Origin: Chloroflexi bacterium UBA4730
GTDB lineage: Bacteria; Chloroflexota; Limnocylindria; P2-11E
DNA length: 64,000 nt
Assembly (NCBI GenBank): GCA_002404155.1
Contig: DHJC01000056.1
Location: 32,361-96,360, forward strand
Direction: 5' to 3'
The notes under the pieces are model-generated. The model ran no database searches. It had not been told where the DNA came from and worked only from the letters and a program-made list of their open reading frames with translations. Positions 32,780 to 41,869 of this stretch are shown here, piece by piece. Both the position numbers and the translations under genes were made by a program. Every line of letters begins with the position of its first letter. Positions within the stretch are counted from its first letter, which is position 1.

Positions 32780-33655
32780 TCATGTCGCTCGTGGTGCGTA
32801 CACCCGAAGGGCCCTCGGCCGCACGGTGAAGGTCTGGGGAAGCGGCCCGATAACGACCCCATCGGCGTGGACCGCCAGCTCGGTCGTGCCGGAGAACGTG
32901 ATGCGCTTGGCGCGATAGCGCCGCCCGCGCGCGGGCCGGTCCCGGTCGATCGCCGCCGCGACGATCTCGCGGAGCACCCTGAGCTTGCTGTCGCCGAACA
33001 CCACGAGATCCAGCTGGCCGTCGTCCACCTGCGCGCCCGGTGCGACCTCGAACCCCCAGCCGTACCACGGACCGTTGCTCACGACGGCCTGCAGCACCCG
33101 GAAGGACCGCACCCGGCCGTCGATGTCGATCTGGACGCGTGCGTTGCGCTTCCGCAGGAGGCTGCCGACAGCCGCGAGCGCGATTCCGCGCTGGCCGCGC
33201 TTGATCGCGCGTCCGGCGTTGAAGGCGTCGGCGTCGAGCCCGATCCCCGCCGCCTCGAAGAAGACCTTGCCGCCCACCTCGCCGACGTCGATCGTGCGCA
33301 TCGTCGCGCGCGCGATGACGTCCGCTGCGGCGCGCGCATCGTCGCGCGGGATCTCGAGGGCGCGCGCGATGTTCATGAACGTCCCGAACGGAAGGATGCC
33401 GAGCGTCACGTCGCTCCCGACGAGGGCCCGGGCCGCGCCGCCCACGGTGCCGTCGCCACCGGCGACGATCGCGACGTCGTAGCGCTCCGCGATCGCGCGC
33501 TCCGCGAGCTCGGTCGCCGTCGGGTGCTCCAGTCCGGTCTCGACGACGTCGATCGAAGCGAAACGCTCCCGCAGCAGCTCGAGGACGGAGTCGACGTCGG
33601 CGCGCGCGGTCCCACCGCCGGCGGCGGGATTGACGATCGCGAGCGCGCGCGTCAT
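32780..33655 (-). CDS. Diacylglycerol kinase-like (YegS/LCB5 family) lipid kinase
   Basis: A 291-residue protein with the DAGK catalytic motif VAGGDGTVGGAARAL and ILPFGTFMNIARALE, which replaces the usual GTxNDFAR. NPAAGGG near the N-terminus is the family's first block. It probably phosphorylates a lipid such as diacylglycerol, but undecaprenol or sphingoid bases are possible. ATG 33655 was chosen because upstream codons are noise. Single gene between a gap of 114 bases and the liv operon. Confidence 0.88.
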   Translation of the reverse strand: MTRALAIVNPAAGGGTARADVDSVLELLRERFASIDVVETGLEHPTATELAERAIAERYDVAIVAGGDGTVGGAARALVGSDVTLGILPFGTFMNIARALEIPRDDARAAADVIARATMRTIDVGEVGGKVFFEAAGIGLDADAFNAGRAIKRGQRGIALAAVGSLLRKRNARVQIDIDGRVRSFRVLQAVVSNGPWYGWGFEVAPGAQVDDGQLDLVVFGDSKLRVLREIVAAAIDRDRPARGRRYRAKRITFSGTTELAVHADGVVIGPLPQTFTVRPRALRVYAPRAT

Positions 33656-33749
33656 GCGCGGGTCAGTGTGACCGCTAGCAGGTGCTGCCGATGATGCTGC
33701 GGAGCCGCCTCGTGGGGATCGGGGTCGCACCGGCGTGCAGCGACCGCGG

Positions 33750-34439
33750 CTACGCGCCGAGATAGGCGCGCGCGACGCCGGCGTCCTGCAACAACGCCGC
33801 GCCGGTGCCGGTCAGGCCGATCCGTCCGAGCTCCAGGACGTAGCCGCGATCCGCGAGCCGGAGCGCCCGCAGGGCGTTCTGCTCGACCAGGAGCATCGTG
33901 GTGCCGCTCCGTTTGAGCTCGGCGAGGACCTCGAAGACCGACGCGACCATTTTTGGCGCGAGCCCCAGCGACGGCTCGTCGAGCAGCAGCACGCGGGGCT
34001 TGGCGAGCAGCGCGCGGGCGATCGCCAGGAGCTGCTGCTCGCCTCCCGAGAGATTGCCGGCCGGCAGCGCTCGGCGCTCGGCGAGGATCGGGAACCGTTC
34101 GTACATCGCGGTCGCGTCCGTCGCACCGGAGAGCAGCAGGTTCTCGTGCACCGACATGCGCGCGAGGATCTCCCGGCCTTCGGGCACCTGGACCAAGCCC
34201 GCGCGCACGATGGCGTGGGCCGGCGCGCCCGCCAGATCGCGTCCGAGGAGCCGCACCGTGCCGCGCGCTGGTCGCACGAGACCGGAGAGCGCCGCGAGCG
34301 TGCTCGTCTTTCCCGCGCCGTTCGCCCCGATGAGCGCCACGACCTCGCCGGCCTGCACGTCGAAGCTGATGCCGTGCACGGCTTCGATCGCGCCGTACCG
34401 CACGACGAGATCGCGCACGTCGAGCGCGGGCTCAGGCAT
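33750..34439 (-). CDS. livF: Branched-chain amino acid ABC importer, ATPase LivF
   Basis: A 229-residue ATPase with Walker A GANGAGKTST, signature LSGGEQQLLAIARAL and Walker B VLLLDEPSLGLAPK, the latter diagnostic of LivF. The Q-loop region reads GLVQVPEGREILARMSV. It ends the livKHMGF operon, overlapping livG by eight bases. Drives uptake of leucine, isoleucine, valine or related hydrophobic substrates. Confidence 0.94.
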   Translation of the reverse strand: MPEPALDVRDLVVRYGAIEAVHGISFDVQAGEVVALIGANGAGKTSTLAALSGLVRPARGTVRLLGRDLAGAPAHAIVRAGLVQVPEGREILARMSVHENLLLSGATDATAMYERFPILAERRALPAGNLSGGEQQLLAIARALLAKPRVLLLDEPSLGLAPKMVASVFEVLAELKRSGTTMLLVEQNALRALRLADRGYVLELGRIGLTGTGAALLQDAGVARAYLGA

Positions 34440-35187
34440 CGTCGGCCACCCCGAGATACGCCTCGCGCACGGCTGGATCAGCCTGGATCTCGGCGGGCGG
34501 CCCCTCGGCGATCTTCCGACCGAAATTGAGGACGGCCACTCGCTCGCAGGCGCCCATGACGAGCCGGACGTCGTGCTCGATGAGGACGATCGTGATGCCC
34601 TCGGCGGCGAGCTCGCGGAGCATCTCCCGAAGTGCCGCCGACTCGGTCGGGTTCATGCCCGCGGCCGGCTCGTCCAGGATGAGCAGCCGCGGCTCGGCGG
34701 CGAGCGCCCGTGCGATCTCGAGCCGCCGCTGGTCTCCGTAGGCCAGCTCCCCGGCGAACGCGCCGGCGCGCTTCCCAAGACCGACGCGCTCGAGCAGCAG
34801 GCGCGCCCGCTCACGCTCCGGCCGCGCGGCGTCACGGAACGGGACGAGGCTCGCGAGCGCGTCCGAGCGGCTCCGCACGTAGCGACCGACGAGGACGTTC
34901 TCGAGGACGGTCAGTCCTTTGAACAGCCGAATGGACTGGAACGTCCGGGCGATGCCCCGACGCGCGAGCTGATCCGGACGGAGTCGGGTGACGTCGGCGT
35001 CGGCGAAGCGGATCGCGCCGCCGTCGGCGCGTAAGTGGCCGGAGATCAGATTGATCAGCGTCGTCTTCCCTGCCCCGTTCGGCCCGATCAACCCGAAGAC
35101 CTGGCCCTCGGCGATGGCGAGGTCGATCGCGTTCACGGCGACGACGCCGCCGAAGCGCTTCGTGAGCCCGCTCGTCTCAAGCAACAT
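34432..35187 (-). CDS. livG: Branched-chain amino acid ABC importer, ATPase LivG
   Basis: A 251-residue ATPase: Walker A GPNGAGKTTL, FQSIRLFKGLTVLENV Q-loop block, a signature-like LAYGDQRRLEIARAL, and Walker B LLILDEPAAGMNPTE, diagnostic of LivG. ATG 35187 overlaps the end of livM by 11 bases; the long open frame upstream is inside livM. Pairs with LivF as a heterodimer. Confidence 0.94.
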   Translation of the reverse strand: MLLETSGLTKRFGGVVAVNAIDLAIAEGQVFGLIGPNGAGKTTLINLISGHLRADGGAIRFADADVTRLRPDQLARRGIARTFQSIRLFKGLTVLENVLVGRYVRSRSDALASLVPFRDAARPERERARLLLERVGLGKRAGAFAGELAYGDQRRLEIARALAAEPRLLILDEPAAGMNPTESAALREMLRELAAEGITIVLIEHDVRLVMGACERVAVLNFGRKIAEGPPAEIQADPAVREAYLGVADDA

Positions 35188-36049
35188 CTTCGGCCCCCAC
35201 CGTGCGCAGCCGCGCGGTCCGGCGGAGCTCGAGCAGCGTCGCGAGCCCGCGCGGCAGGTACACGATGACGAGCACCAGGATGACCCCCTGGAAGATGTCC
35301 CGGTACTCCTGCAGCGGCTGGAGCACCGCGGGCAGCGCGGTGAAGAGGAGCGCACCGAGGATCGGCCCGAACACGTTCGGGATCCCGCCGACGACGGCGA
35401 ACACGAGGATCTGCACGGCGCGAGCGAAGCCGAACTCGTCCGGCTGGATCGCGAAGTCGAAGTGCGCGCCGAGACCCCCGGCCCAGCCGGCAATGAGCGC
35501 GCCGAGCACGAACGCCGCGAGCTTGTAGCGGCGCACCGGGATCCCCTGGCTGGCCGCCGCCAGCTCGTCCTCGCGGATCGCGGCCCACGCCCGTCCGACG
35601 GTGGAGATGCGCAGGCGCGCGCAGACGTACGCGATAACGAGGAGCGACGCGAAGATGTGCCAGAGCTCCGTCTTCGGCGGGATGCCGACGAGACCCTGGC
35701 CGCGCCCCGTGATCGGGATCGCGAGGATGGCGACGCGCACGACCTCGCCGAAGGCGAGCGTCGCGATCGCGAGGTACACCCCACGCAGCCGGAAGACGGT
35801 CGCGCCGAGCGGCAACGAGACGGCGGCCGCGAGGAGCGCGCCGCACGCGAGGGCGAGCGGGAACGGGTAGCCCGCCTTCATCGTGAGGAGCGCCGAGCCG
35901 TACGCGGCGATGCCCGCGAACGCGGCGTTCCCGAGCGTGAGCTGGCCCGTGTACAAGGTGAGCCAGACCGAGAGCGCGAGCATCGCGTTCAGCCCGATGA
36001 AGCCGATGGTCGTCTGGTACGCGTCGAAGAACTGCTGGAGACCGTCCAT
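35177..36049 (-). CDS. livM: Branched-chain amino acid ABC importer, permease LivM
   Basis: A 290-residue permease with about nine spans. LYTGQLTLGNAAFAGIAAYG is the LivM hallmark (quoted), and REDELAAASQGIPVRRYKLAAF contains the EAA-like coupling loop. GGIPNVFGPILGA is the typical C-terminal motif. ATG 36049 overlaps the livH stop as TGATG. Confidence 0.94.
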   Translation of the reverse strand: MDGLQQFFDAYQTTIGFIGLNAMLALSVWLTLYTGQLTLGNAAFAGIAAYGSALLTMKAGYPFPLALACGALLAAAVSLPLGATVFRLRGVYLAIATLAFGEVVRVAILAIPITGRGQGLVGIPPKTELWHIFASLLVIAYVCARLRISTVGRAWAAIREDELAAASQGIPVRRYKLAAFVLGALIAGWAGGLGAHFDFAIQPDEFGFARAVQILVFAVVGGIPNVFGPILGALLFTALPAVLQPLQEYRDIFQGVILVLVIVYLPRGLATLLELRRTARLRTVGAEDVA

Positions 36050-36924
36050 CAGACCCGGTCCACGTCGCGCTGCCCGAGGATCCCGCGCGGCCGGACGAGC
36101 AGCACGACAAACAGCAGCCCGAAGGCGAACGCGTCGCGGAGCTCGCTCGGGAGGAACGTGAGGCTCGCGATCTCGCCGAAGCTGAGCAGATACGCACCAA
36201 GCACCGCGCCCGGGATGCTGCCCATTCCCCCGACGATCATCACGGAGAACGCCTTCAGCTCGAAGCTCTGGCCCATCTGCGAGAACGGCGAGTTCGTCGC
36301 GAAGCCATACAGCGCACCGGCGATCCCCCCGAGCCCCGCCGAGAGGAAGAACGTCGCCGCGATCGCCCGGTCGACGTCGATGCCGAGCAGCCGGGCCGCG
36401 CGCGGGTTCTCGGCCAGGGCGCGAAGCTCGCGGCCCAGCCGGGTGCTCCGTACGAGGTACGTGAGCGCGAGCATGAGCCCGATCGCGAGACCGATGATCA
36501 CTGTCCGCAGGGTGTCGAGCTCCAGGCCGCCGACCGAGAACACGGCCGCCGGGAGCGCGCCGGCCGGGTACGCCTGGAGGTCCGGCCCGTACTGCAGCTG
36601 GATGAGGCGGATGAGGATCAGGGACACGCCGATGCTCGAGATCATCGCCGAGAGCGGCGGCGCGTTGCGCCGGCGCAGCGGCGCGAAGGCGACGCGATCC
36701 AGGATGACGCCGGCCGCACCGCAGACGACGAACGCGACGAGCACCGCGAGCGCCGCGGGCACGCCCTGCTGCATCGCGAACAGGGCGGTGAACGCACCGA
36801 GGGTGAAGAGCGCGGGATGCGCGAGATTCAAGATGTCCAGGACGCTGAAGACGAGGGTGAAGCCGAGGGCGAACAGGGCGTAGATGCTGCCGATGAAGAC
36901 CGCGTTGTAGATCTGGTCGGCCAC
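36049..36924 (-). CDS. livH: Branched-chain amino acid ABC importer, permease LivH
   Basis: A 291-residue permease. The N-terminal ALFALGFTLVFSVLDILNLAHP is the standard LivH block (quoted in part), ALAENPRAARLLGIDVDRA is its cytoplasmic coupling loop, and GGMGSIPGAVLGA the C-terminal motif. The start is GTG 36924. It lies 76 bases after livK with a hairpin in that gap. Confidence 0.94.
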   Translation of the reverse strand: MADQIYNAVFIGSIYALFALGFTLVFSVLDILNLAHPALFTLGAFTALFAMQQGVPAALAVLVAFVVCGAAGVILDRVAFAPLRRRNAPPLSAMISSIGVSLILIRLIQLQYGPDLQAYPAGALPAAVFSVGGLELDTLRTVIIGLAIGLMLALTYLVRSTRLGRELRALAENPRAARLLGIDVDRAIAATFFLSAGLGGIAGALYGFATNSPFSQMGQSFELKAFSVMIVGGMGSIPGAVLGAYLLSFGEIASLTFLPSELRDAFAFGLLFVVLLVRPRGILGQRDVDRV

Positions 36925-36959
36925 GCGCCGACACTAAACGAGCGGAACCTCGCGTCGTG

Positions 36960-36988
36960 CGGCTGGGCCGGCTATGCCGGCCCAGCCG
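36960..36988 (-). terminator. Strong hairpin between livK and livH
   Basis: A perfect 13-bp G+C stem with a 3-base loop (36960-36972 with 36976-36988), 12 bases after the livK stop. No T-run follows. A hairpin in this place usually protects the binding-protein mRNA or partly stops transcription, so that livK is made in excess over the permease genes. Confidence 0.6.
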
Positions 36989-37000
36989 AGCCCCATGTAC

Positions 37001-38185
37001 CTAGTTGATCAGCGTGAACTGGCCGTTCTTGATCTGGACCACGTACACCTTCTGGGTCACGTCGTGGCTCGCGTTGAACGAGAACTCCCCGAGCGGCGTC
37101 TTCACGCCGGTGGTGAGCTCGATCTGGTCGCGCAGCTTGTCGTGCAGGACGCTCGTGACCGTCGGCGTGCGCTTCAGCGCGTCGAGCAGGATGTAGACCG
37201 CCGAGTACGCCTGCGCCGCGAACTGGTCGGGATCGGCGTTGTACTTCGCCTTGTACGCGGTGACGAAGTCCTTGTTCACCGGGTCCGGGTTGCCGAGATA
37301 CCACGCCGCGCCGGAGACGGCGCCTTCGGCGGCCGCACCGGCCGAGGCGATGATCGCCGGCGTGTTGAAGCCGTTGCCGCCGATCACGAGCATCCCGGGC
37401 TTCCGCTTGTTGACCTCTTTCAGGACCTGGATCGCCGGGCCCGCGAGCGAGCTGTCGACGATCGCGTCGGGCGACTCGGCGAGCGCCGCGGTCACCGGGC
37501 CGGAGAGATCGACGTCGGTCTTGGAGAACGCGATCTCCTTCTTGATCGTGATGCCCGACGAGGTGAGGTTCTTCTTGAAGATCGCGAAGCCATCGGAGCT
37601 GAACTTGTCGTCCTGCGCGTACATGAGCACGACACTCTTCACGTTCAGCTTGCTCTTCGCGATGCTGACCGTCTGCGGAATCGCGGTCGACTCACCGAGC
37701 GACGCGCGGAAGATGTAGTCGCAGGTACCCCAGTCGCACTTTCCGACGATGCCATCGCCCGTGTTCGAGATGGCGATGACCGGCGTCTGTGCGCTCTGCG
37801 CCACCGGGTGCGCGGCGACCGCGGTGTTCGAGAGCGTCGGGCCGAGGATCGCGACGACGCGGTCCTGACTCGTCTGCTTACGGAACGCGGTGACGCCGCC
37901 GTCAGTCGTCGACTGGTCGTCGTCGATAACGAGCACGAGCTTCGCGCCGCTCACGCCGCCCGCGTCGTTGATGCGCTGCGCGGCGAGCTCGACGCCGTTC
38001 TTCTGCGTCGGGCCGTAGACGTTGCCGACACCGGTGAGCGAGATGACGACGCCGACCTTGACGTCCGGCTTCGCCGCGGTGCTCGTCGCGTTCGGCGAGC
38101 CGCTCGCACTGGTGGTGGCCGTTCCGCCACACGCCGCGAGCGTGATCGCGAGCGCGCCCAGCGCGCCAAAGATCCGCTTGTCCAT
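37001..38185 (-). CDS. livK: Branched-chain amino acid ABC importer, binding lipoprotein LivK
   Basis: A 394-residue lipoprotein (lipobox TLAACGG) with the type I periplasmic-binding fold: VGVVISLTGVGNVYGPTQKNG, RINDAGGVSGAKLVLVIDDD and AILGPTLSNTAVAAHPVAQ are canonical (each quoted in part). An unusual CDWGTCDYIFR segment supplies two Cys that could form a disulfide. ATG 38185 is preceded by GAGGGGG at six bases; GTG 38200 is an alternative. First gene of the liv operon. Confidence 0.93.
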   Translation of the reverse strand: MDKRIFGALGALAITLAACGGTATTSASGSPNATSTAAKPDVKVGVVISLTGVGNVYGPTQKNGVELAAQRINDAGGVSGAKLVLVIDDDQSTTDGGVTAFRKQTSQDRVVAILGPTLSNTAVAAHPVAQSAQTPVIAISNTGDGIVGKCDWGTCDYIFRASLGESTAIPQTVSIAKSKLNVKSVVLMYAQDDKFSSDGFAIFKKNLTSSGITIKKEIAFSKTDVDLSGPVTAALAESPDAIVDSSLAGPAIQVLKEVNKRKPGMLVIGGNGFNTPAIIASAGAAAEGAVSGAAWYLGNPDPVNKDFVTAYKAKYNADPDQFAAQAYSAVYILLDALKRTPTVTSVLHDKLRDQIELTTGVKTPLGEFSFNASHDVTQKVYVVQIKNGQFTLIN

Positions 38186-38252
38186 TTGGGACCCCCTCAC
38201 GCGCGTTCGTCCGCCGCCCCGGGAAGAGCCTCAGTCTAGGGAGCACCGCCGC

Positions 38253-39125
38253 TCAATGGAAGCGTGCGCGGCGCAGGTCGAGCAACAGGGTGCTGACCGC
38301 GAAGAGGGCTCCGAGGACGGCGGCGCAGGCGGTGAGCGCCGCGGGATCGCGGAGCGCGATCGACTGCAGCGCGACGAACCCGATCCCGTTCCAGAGCAAG
38401 ATGTACTCGACGATCGGCAGGCTCGCGACCGCGACCCGCAGGCCGCTGCCGACCGCCTCGAGCGAGACCGGGAGCACGTGCGGCAGGACGTGCACCTTGA
38501 TGATCCACGACGGCAGCAGGCCCTTCGCGTTGGCGGTCGTGATGAAGTCCGCGTCGAATACCTCTCCCATGCGGATCGCGGTGAGCTGGGCCGTCGTCGC
38601 GACCGCGGGCGCCGATAGCGCCAGAAGCGGCAGCACCAAATGGCTGTCGAGGCCGTAGCCGAACACCGGGAGGACGGTGTGGCCCGCCGCGCCGCCGATG
38701 AAGATGAACAGGATCTGCAGGAAGTACGCGAGGAAGAAGGCCGGGACGGCGGCCACCACGCTCGTCGCGCCGAGGACCGCGCCACTGGCGAAGGCGCGAC
38801 GGCGGACGAGCGCGGCAGCGATCCCGACGAGCACACCGACGAACAACGAGAAGACCGTGACCCCCGCCAGGAGTGCGACGCTGCGCACGGCGGCCTGCGC
38901 GATCACCGTGGCGAGCGGCTCCTGGTACTGGGTCTCGATCGTCGGTACGAACGGCGTGATGGTCGTGCCGGGCCCGGTGCCGCTGACGCGGAACGAGGGC
39001 CCGATACCCGGCGCGAGCTGGAACGGCAGGTACTGCGCCATCGCCACGGGGGCGATGAGGGCGAACAGGAGCCCGAGCGCGAGTACGGTGGCCGGCACCC
39101 GCAGTAGCCGCAGGCCGAGCGTCAT
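38253..39125 (-). CDS. Dpp/Opp-type ABC permease, first subunit
   Basis: A 290-residue permease of the DppB/OppB family. The coupling loop is DADFITTANAKGLLPSWIIK (A-x-A-K-G-L typical), followed by VHVLPHVLPVSLE. About six spans are predicted. The periplasmic loop between spans 1 and 2 is long, as in DppB. The ATG overlaps the stop of the fused permease upstream (ATGA). No binding protein or ATPase of this type is nearby. Confidence 0.85.
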   Translation of the reverse strand: MTLGLRLLRVPATVLALGLLFALIAPVAMAQYLPFQLAPGIGPSFRVSGTGPGTTITPFVPTIETQYQEPLATVIAQAAVRSVALLAGVTVFSLFVGVLVGIAAALVRRRAFASGAVLGATSVVAAVPAFFLAYFLQILFIFIGGAAGHTVLPVFGYGLDSHLVLPLLALSAPAVATTAQLTAIRMGEVFDADFITTANAKGLLPSWIIKVHVLPHVLPVSLEAVGSGLRVAVASLPIVEYILLWNGIGFVALQSIALRDPAALTACAAVLGALFAVSTLLLDLRRARFH

Positions 39126-41470
39126 CGCACGAGCTCCGGCGCTGCGGCTGCGTAGCGCGCGACGGCGTACGCGAGCACGGCCGCTGCGTCAGCGCGCAGG
39201 TCGTCGGCATCGCTGACCGGACCCTGCCCGCTGATGAGGATCCAGTGGTCATTGACGAACGCCGACAGGCCGGCCGCGATCATGAGGTCGCCGGTCTCGG
39301 GTGCGTCCGGATTGAGGGCGCCAGCGGTCCGCAGCGCCGCCGCCCCGGCTCGCGCGGCGTAGTCGTCGATAGCCGGGACGACATCGCCGTACACGGTCGC
39401 GAAGCGGAGCCGGGAGCCACCGAGCGACTCGATGGCGAGGACGTCGTCGATCGGGGTCGTCCCCAGCGTCGCGCGCACCGCCTTCGCGTTCGCGACCGGA
39501 TCGCCGCGCGGATCGAAGACGACGAACACGAGCGGCGGCATCGCGCGGCCGGCGAGCGCGCGGACCAGGGCGCTGAGCGCATCGCCCGCGCTGCGGCTGC
39601 CCGTCGCGAGCGACGGCGCGACCGCCCAGATCACCAGACGGTGCGCTCCAGCGGGCGCCGGTGTCAGCGCGACGAGCGAATGCGACGACGAGGCCACAGG
39701 CGCGATCGGCAGCTCGACATGGGCACGCTCGGGGAGTTCGCGGGCCATCGAGCTGCCCGGCGTCGCGGCCGAATCGCCCTGGAGCTGGCCGCGGAGGATG
39801 GCGGTCGCCTTGATGCCGACCGGAGCGAGGATCCGGTCGGCGGCTTCGGGCGTGAGCATGAAGATCGGAACACCCGCCGCCGTCGTGAGCGGATCGTCGG
39901 CGACGAGCCGGCGGTACGGATCGGGCTGCCCGCGCTCGATGATTTGCGCGCGGCTCGCATCCACCCAGAGGATCGCGGCCGCACCGCGCTTGATCGCGGA
40001 CTGCATGAGCGTGTCGGCCGTCGGTGCGGGGGTGACCGGTCGCCCGAGCCCTTGCTGGATATTGGCGATCCGGAAGACGAGGACCACCTTCCCACGCACG
40101 TCGACCTTGGCGTAGTCGTCCTCCCAGCCGACGACCAGCGTGCCGAAATCGCCGGTAGAGAAGACGGACGTGTGCTGCGGAGGGAAGCTGGCCGGCGAAA
40201 CGCCCCAGCCGGCGAAGACCAGCGGCGCGTCGATCGTCCCTCCGCCGGACGCGCCGAAGAGCAACGGCACGTAGTCGGCACCCGCGCCTTCGTTGAACGC
40301 GACCGGTCCGCTCGGGCCGTCCACCCGCAGCGCCGCCGGACCGACCTGCTGCAGGCGCGTCGTCGCGCGGTCGATTGGCGTGACGGCGAGGTTTGCCGCC
40401 GCGAGGACCGCGCCCGGGTCGCTGCCGACGACGGCGCGTGACCGCGCGGCCTCGCCGAGCTCGACCGCATCGGCGTGCGGCGCAGGCAGGATGAACACCG
40501 GGGCGACGAGCGCGAGCACCGTGACCGCTGCGGCAAGGGCGCGACGCGTACGCAGATCCTGGGGCAGGTTGCGTCGCCGGTACTGCCGGGCGACGCCGAC
40601 GCCGAGCATCGCGAACGCGATCGCGGCGAGCGCGATCGCAACGCCCGGGACGAGGAACGCCCAACGGGTGACGTACAGGTTCTGAATGCCGCGCCCGAGC
40701 GCGAGGAGCCCGCCCCACTCGGGAATGTCGGGCACGCGGAAGCTCGTCGGCACCCCGTCCGGCACGGCGCGCATCGCCTCGCCGATATTCAGCACGCGCG
40801 TGGGACCGACGAAGATGCCGATCACGCCCAGCTCCGCGAGCGCGATGAGCGCGGCCGCGATCTGCTGGCTCACGGAGAGCGCGAGCACCGGGACGAGGTG
40901 CGGAACGTGATGCCGGAACAGCAGCCCGCGGCGCGAGACACCGATCGCGATCGCGCCCTCGGTGTACGGCGCGGCCCGCAGGCGGGCGAGCTCGGCGCGG
41001 ATGAGGCGGTACGGTCCGGCCCATCCAGTCACGAGGAGCGCGCCAACGAACACCGGAGCCGGGGCGCCCTGCCGGGCGAAGACCAGGACCGCGAGCACCG
41101 CGACGATCGTCGACGGCACGGCCGAGGCGACGTCGGCGGCGGCGTCGCCGAGCAGCCGGACCGGGCGCAGCCAGCTCGTGAGGATCGCGAGCGCGAGCCC
41201 GGCGAGCAGCCGCGCGGTACCCGCGAGCACGACGATGAGCAGCGTGGTGCGCGCGCCGACGAGAACGAGGCCGAACAGGTCGCGACCGACGGCGTCGGAG
41301 CCGAACAGGAACGGCAGGCCCGGGGGGAGCGGCCGGTCGGTCCCGGCCGGCCCGTTGATCAACAGAAAGATCGGCTCGTGTGGGGCGATCCGGTCCCCGT
41401 AGAGTGCGATGAACAGGAGGAGGCCACAAAGGACGAGCCCCACGAGGAGCCAGGGATCGAGGCGCCGCAC
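39122..41470 (-). CDS. Dpp/Opp-type ABC permease fused to PA and degenerate M28 peptidase-like ectodomain
   Basis: A 782-residue chimera. Residues 1-300 are a DppC-like permease: FLFGSDAVGRDLFGLVLVGA is the family N-terminal hallmark, and GAIAIGVSRRGLLFRHHVPH the coupling loop. A last span (about 308-328, ALAAAVTVLALVAPVFILP) leads to a 450-residue extracytoplasmic part: a PA domain near 470-560 (VDVRGKVVLVFRIANIQ, IKRGAAAILWVDAS) and an M28-like domain near 600-782. The zinc-ligand positions of M28 are all replaced (AHxD by AVAPS, aEE by DPRGD). Typical DppC is about 300 residues. The start is GTG 41470; longer frames have no support. Confidence 0.85.
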   Translation of the reverse strand: MRRLDPWLLVGLVLCGLLLFIALYGDRIAPHEPIFLLINGPAGTDRPLPPGLPFLFGSDAVGRDLFGLVLVGARTTLLIVVLAGTARLLAGLALAILTSWLRPVRLLGDAAADVASAVPSTIVAVLAVLVFARQGAPAPVFVGALLVTGWAGPYRLIRAELARLRAAPYTEGAIAIGVSRRGLLFRHHVPHLVPVLALSVSQQIAAALIALAELGVIGIFVGPTRVLNIGEAMRAVPDGVPTSFRVPDIPEWGGLLALGRGIQNLYVTRWAFLVPGVAIALAAIAFAMLGVGVARQYRRRNLPQDLRTRRALAAAVTVLALVAPVFILPAPHADAVELGEAARSRAVVGSDPGAVLAAANLAVTPIDRATTRLQQVGPAALRVDGPSGPVAFNEGAGADYVPLLFGASGGGTIDAPLVFAGWGVSPASFPPQHTSVFSTGDFGTLVVGWEDDYAKVDVRGKVVLVFRIANIQQGLGRPVTPAPTADTLMQSAIKRGAAAILWVDASRAQIIERGQPDPYRRLVADDPLTTAAGVPIFMLTPEAADRILAPVGIKATAILRGQLQGDSAATPGSSMARELPERAHVELPIAPVASSSHSLVALTPAPAGAHRLVIWAVAPSLATGSRSAGDALSALVRALAGRAMPPLVFVVFDPRGDPVANAKAVRATLGTTPIDDVLAIESLGGSRLRFATVYGDVVPAIDDYAARAGAAALRTAGALNPDAPETGDLMIAAGLSAFVNDHWILISGQGPVSDADDLRADAAAVLAYAVARYAAAAPELVR

Positions 41471-41510
41471 GTCAGGACCGTACAGCGGTGCGCATCGGCC
41501 GGTTCGCCCG

Positions 41511-41516
41511 TACAAT
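41511..41516 (+). promoter_or_regulatory. Putative -10 element (TACAAT)
   Basis: TACAAT lies 54 bases upstream of the ATG of the C2H2-like miniprotein, in the 100-base gap to the divergent permease fusion. No convincing -35 is visible at 17 bases. The site is a candidate only. Confidence 0.35.
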
Positions 41517-41570
41517 TGCGCGAACGCAGGGGAGTCCCATCCAAGCGCATCCTCGGGAGGAATTGACGGT

Positions 41571-41783
41571 ATGAAGTCCGGTGGTTTCCCGTGCCGCTTT
41601 GCCGGGTGCGATGTCCGATTCCAGGTCCTGGACCAGAGCTCGATGCAGTCGCTCCTCGCAGCGAGCGAGCAGCGCACGACGCACGAGGTCACCACGCACA
41701 GCTACCACCACGTGAAGATCGAGGACACCCCGCCGAACTACGCGAAGGGGCCGCTCAAGGTCCGTCGCGCCGACTACATCTAA
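41571..41783 (+). CDS. C2H2-like zinc-finger miniprotein
   Basis: A 70-residue protein with CRFAGC near the N-terminus and HEVTTHSYHH about 25 residues later, giving a Cys-x4-Cys...His-x4-His pattern that could bind one zinc. The middle (QSSMQSLLAASEQRT) looks helical and the tail is basic (KVRRADYI). GGGAGG lies upstream of ATG 41571 and a TACAAT element further up, so it appears to be a real single-gene unit. Function unknown; DNA binding is possible. Confidence 0.7.
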   Translation: MKSGGFPCRFAGCDVRFQVLDQSSMQSLLAASEQRTTHEVTTHSYHHVKIEDTPPNYAKGPLKVRRADYI

Positions 41784-41869
41784 GCCCGCACGACGAGGCG
41801 CCGCCTCGCTACCGAGCCGTCAAGATGCAGGTCACCTGCGTCGCGTCCGAGCAGTCGTTCTTCGCCGGC

